The position numbers and the translations under genes are program-made. Under the pieces are notes generated by a model. It made no database searches and had not been told where the DNA came from. It was given only the letters and a program-made list of their open reading frames with translations. Positions 61,810 to 64,000 of a stretch of 64,000 bases of DNA are shown in pieces. Within the stretch, counting starts at the first letter, position 1. Each line of letters begins with the position of its first letter. This DNA is from Streptacidiphilus sp. ASG 303 (lineage in GTDB: Bacteria; Actinomycetota; Actinomycetes; Streptomycetales; Streptomycetaceae): contig NZ_JAJLRA010000011.1 in NCBI RefSeq assembly GCF_020991365.1, positions 140,067 through 204,066 on the forward strand. The letters are read 5' to 3'.

Positions 61810-62472
61810 ATGACGATCACACCGGAGTCCGGCGGCTCCTTCGAAGCGTTGCAGGCGGGTGCCGTACGGGACGCCGACGGCCTCCGCGCCCTCTACGAGG
61901 CCCCCGGCGACGCCGCCCGGCGCAAGGAGACCTCCTTCCTCACCGACGCGGCCCGGCGGCTGGTCGGCTGCGCCTCCCTGGTCCTGGTGGCGACGGCCGA
62001 CGCCGAGGGCCGCTGCGACGTCAGCCCCCGGGGCGGCCCGCCCGGCTTCGTCTCCGTCCTCGACGCGCGCACCGTCGCGATCCCCGACGCCACCGGGAAC
62101 AAGCGCATCGACTCCCTGCAGAACATCGTGCGGACCGGCCGCGCCGGCCTCCTCTTCGTCGTCCCCGGCCGCGACACCACCCTGCGGCTCAACGGCCGCG
62201 CCTGCGTCTCCGCCGACCCGGAGCTGCTCGCGGCGCTCACCCCCGTCGGGAAGCCGCCGCGCAGCGCGATCGTGGTGGAGGCGGAGGAGGTCTACCCGCA
62301 CTGCCCGAAGGCCTTCCTGCGGGGCGCGGCGTGGAAGCCGGAGCAGTGGCTGCCGGCGGACGCGGCGCCGAGCTCCGCGGAGGTGACGCTGGCCCAGCTG
62401 GACGTGCCGGGGCTGACGCTGGAGGACGTGCGGCAGAGCGAGCGGGAGTCGCTGCAGCACCGCTATGCGTGA
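61810..62472 (+). CDS. pyridoxamine 5'-phosphate oxidase-fold protein (MSMEG_1061-like FMN-binding family)
   Basis: This 220-residue protein starts with a helical lead (RALYEAPGDAARRKETSFLTDAA), followed by LVLVATADAEGRCDVSPRGGPPGFVSVLD, GNKRIDSLQNIVRTGRAGLLFVVPG and LRLNGRACVS. C-terminal residues HCPKAFLRGAAW fit the MSMEG_1061 family. It probably binds flavin or F420; the reaction is unknown. It is convergent with the ADP-ribosylglycohydrolase gene. Confidence 0.85.
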   Translation: MTITPESGGSFEALQAGAVRDADGLRALYEAPGDAARRKETSFLTDAARRLVGCASLVLVATADAEGRCDVSPRGGPPGFVSVLDARTVAIPDATGNKRIDSLQNIVRTGRAGLLFVVPGRDTTLRLNGRACVSADPELLAALTPVGKPPRSAIVVEAEEVYPHCPKAFLRGAAWKPEQWLPADAAPSSAEVTLAQLDVPGLTLEDVRQSERESLQHRYA

Positions 62473-62517
62473 GGGCTCCGGGGCCCCCGGGGCCCCGCCG
62501 CCGCACCGGCCGGGCGC

Positions 62518-63621
62518 TCAGGCCGCCGGGTACCGCCGCGCCCAGGAGCCGTCCGCGCCGCCGGGCCCGTGCAGCTCCGGCCCGTGGGTCATCTCCAGGG
62601 CGAAGTCGTCCGCCAGCGTGAGCAGGGTCCCGCGGCCCTCCAGCTCCCCCAGCCACTCCGGCGGCAGCGCCGTCTCCCCGTGCAGCACCCCCAGCAGGTT
62701 GCCGCAGACCGCCCCGGTGGAGTCGCTGTCCCCGGAGTGGTTCACCGCCAGCAGCAGGCCGGAGCGGACGTCCTCCGCCACCAGGGCGCAGTACAGGGCG
62801 ATCGCCAGCGCCTCCTCGGCGACCCAGCCCTCCCCCAGCGACTCCACCCGCTCCGCCGACGGCGGCCCGGCCCGCACCGCGTCCAGCGCGCCGCGCAGCG
62901 CCGCCGTGGTCTCCTCGTGGCCGGGCCGCTCCGAGAGCAGCGCCAGCGCCAGGTGGACGCCCTCCTCCAGGGTGCCGCCGCGCACCGCCGTGTGGACGAC
63001 GACGGCGAGGGCGCCCGCCGACAGGTAGCCGGTGGGGTGGCCGTGGGTGAGGGCGGCGCACTCCATGGCGAGCTGGAGGACGAGGACCGGGTCCCAGCCG
63101 ACCAGCAGCCCGAACGGCGCGGAGCGCATCACCGTGCCGCAGCCCTTGGAGTGCGGGTTGCGGGGGTCCTGGAGGGTGCCCATCCGGCCGTCCTCCAGGC
63201 CCGACAGGCAGGCCTGGCCGGGCGCCCGCCGCGCGTACAGCCACTCCTCGCGGGCCAGCCAGCCCAGGTCGGGGCGGCGCTCGTCGGGCCCCCAGTCGCG
63301 CTGGGTGGCGGCCCAGCGCAGGTACGCCCGGTGGACGTCGGTCGGCGGGTGCCACACCCCGCTGTCGCGCCGCACGTGCGCCCGGATCAGGCCGTCGACG
63401 GTGAACAGGCTCATCTGGGTGTCGTCGGTGACCGCGCCGCGCCGCCCGTAGGCGGGCACGTAGCCGGTGACGCCCGCCGGGCCGTGCGCCGCGCGGATCG
63501 CGGCCAGCGACTCGAACTCGATCCCCGCGCCCAGGGCGTCGCCGACCGCACCGCCGAGCAGGCATCCGCGCACCCTGCTGCGGAAGTCCTGCTCCTGCGC
63601 GCGCGACCAGAGTGCCTGCAC
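62518..63621 (-). CDS. ADP-ribosylglycohydrolase family protein (DraG/ARH-like)
   Basis: This 367-residue protein has the metal-binding motifs RGCLLGGAVGDALGAGIEF, VTDDTQMSLFTVDGL and the C-terminal NHSGDSDSTGAVCGNLLG, which coordinate two Mg ions in DraG/ARH enzymes. It removes ADP-ribose from proteins, small molecules or DNA. GTG at 63621 has GGAGG 9 nt upstream. No ADP-ribosyltransferase is visible nearby. Confidence 0.92.
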   Translation of the reverse strand: MQALWSRAQEQDFRSRVRGCLLGGAVGDALGAGIEFESLAAIRAAHGPAGVTGYVPAYGRRGAVTDDTQMSLFTVDGLIRAHVRRDSGVWHPPTDVHRAYLRWAATQRDWGPDERRPDLGWLAREEWLYARRAPGQACLSGLEDGRMGTLQDPRNPHSKGCGTVMRSAPFGLLVGWDPVLVLQLAMECAALTHGHPTGYLSAGALAVVVHTAVRGGTLEEGVHLALALLSERPGHEETTAALRGALDAVRAGPPSAERVESLGEGWVAEEALAIALYCALVAEDVRSGLLLAVNHSGDSDSTGAVCGNLLGVLHGETALPPEWLGELEGRGTLLTLADDFALEMTHGPELHGPGGADGSWARRYPAA

Positions 63622-63770
63622 GGTCGGATGCCTCCTCGTCCAGCGCGGCCCGCCGGCGGCCGCCGCCCCCGCGGAACTGTATGCGAAGAGCGGTGCGGGG
63701 GCCGTACAGGTCTACGCATGCGGACGGCGGCCGGCTCCGGGCGCGCGGGGCCGGGCCGCGGACCGGCGGT

Positions 63771-64000
63771 TCAGCCCTCCAGCAGCGGCAGCAGCTCCGG
63801 CAGGTGCCCGTCGGAGGCGAGGGCTGCGGCGCGGCGCTCGGCGGGCACCTCGCCGTAGAGGGTGGTGCGCTGCCGGGCCGGGCGGCCGGCGGCCTGCGCG
63901 ATGGCCTCCAGGTCGCGGACGGACCGGTGGGAGCCGTAGGCGGAGCCCGCCATCCGGGAGATGGTCTCCTCCATGAGGGTGCCGCCCAGGTCGTTGGCGC
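63771..64000 (-). CDS. fbiC: FO synthase (FbiC), C-terminal end, partial
   Basis: The minus-strand frame is open to the window edge. It reads [26 protein letters not shown], then [11 protein letters not shown] and a C-terminal [10 protein letters not shown]. This matches the CofH half of FbiC, the bifunctional radical-SAM enzyme making the deazaflavin FO of coenzyme F420. The N-terminal portion lies beyond base 64000. The stop is at 63771. No ribosome site is seen because the start is outside. Confidence 0.85.
   Translation of the reverse strand, partial: ANDLGGTLMEETISRMAGSAYGSHRSVRDLEAIAQAAGRPARQRTTLYGEVPAERRAAALASDGHLPELLPLLEG

Overview
The window is very GC-rich (well over 70% by eye) with G/C-ending codons almost throughout. 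It carries a HrdD-type sigma factor, FemX, a DUF397/XRE pair, GPP34, OhrR/Ohr, FO synthase and DosR/OsdR-like signalling genes. Together these point to a chromosomal segment of a Streptomyces or close relative (Streptomycetaceae). The species cannot be fixed from the sequence alone.

Layout. 0-7.5 kb: the end of an unknown gene, a small conserved protein, hrdD behind a SigR-type promoter, a class II aldolase, a PhoD-like phosphatase, an alanine-racemase-like protein paired with FemX, and a universal stress protein. 7.7-12 kb: a TetR regulator divergent from an acyl-CoA dehydrogenase/thiolase operon, then the divergent ohrR/ohr pair with its operator. 12.3-18.9 kb: an ECF sigma factor coupled to a membrane partner, a lipoprotein, DUF1876, acylphosphatase, CapA and a lipoamide dehydrogenase. 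19-28.1 kb: pnuC-nadR (NAD salvage) behind a clear promoter/operator, an ARMT1-like protein, an SDR, a SpoIIE phosphatase with PAS, GAF and ATPase modules, DinB, and a secreted PA14/FN3 protein. 29.5-32.9 kb: a decayed tRNA-Arg(CCT)-targeted integrative element. It is bounded by about 91-bp direct repeats and holds two small unknown genes, an FG-GAP protein and only the C-terminal end of a tyrosine recombinase. 33-41.2 kb: a TrmB/LuxR-type regulator, a secreted M4 protease, two broken genes (truncated 2-hydroxyacid dehydrogenase, frameshifted ABM-like gene) and a GH65 phosphorylase.

41.3-56.2 kb looks like a hypoxia/dormancy island. It has an ArsR mini-operon, a tandem universal stress protein, a DevR/OsdR-like response regulator, two opposed GAF histidine kinases sharing a nearly identical 266-bp tract, phosphoketolase, DUF488, an orphan cytochrome oxidase subunit I coupled to a small membrane protein, an Acg-like nitroreductase and an FMN-binding protein. 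Four GGGNCNNNNGNCCC boxes stand upstream of these genes. Three of them continue as CCCTGG, which supports a shared DosR/OsdR-type regulon.

56.2-64 kb: a DUF2231 membrane protein behind a BlaI-like palindrome, a D,D-carboxypeptidase with an unusually long cytoplasmic tail, GPP34, the XRE/DUF397 pair, an FMN-binding protein, an ADP-ribosylglycohydrolase, and the C-terminal end of FO synthase (coenzyme F420 pathway) running off the right edge.
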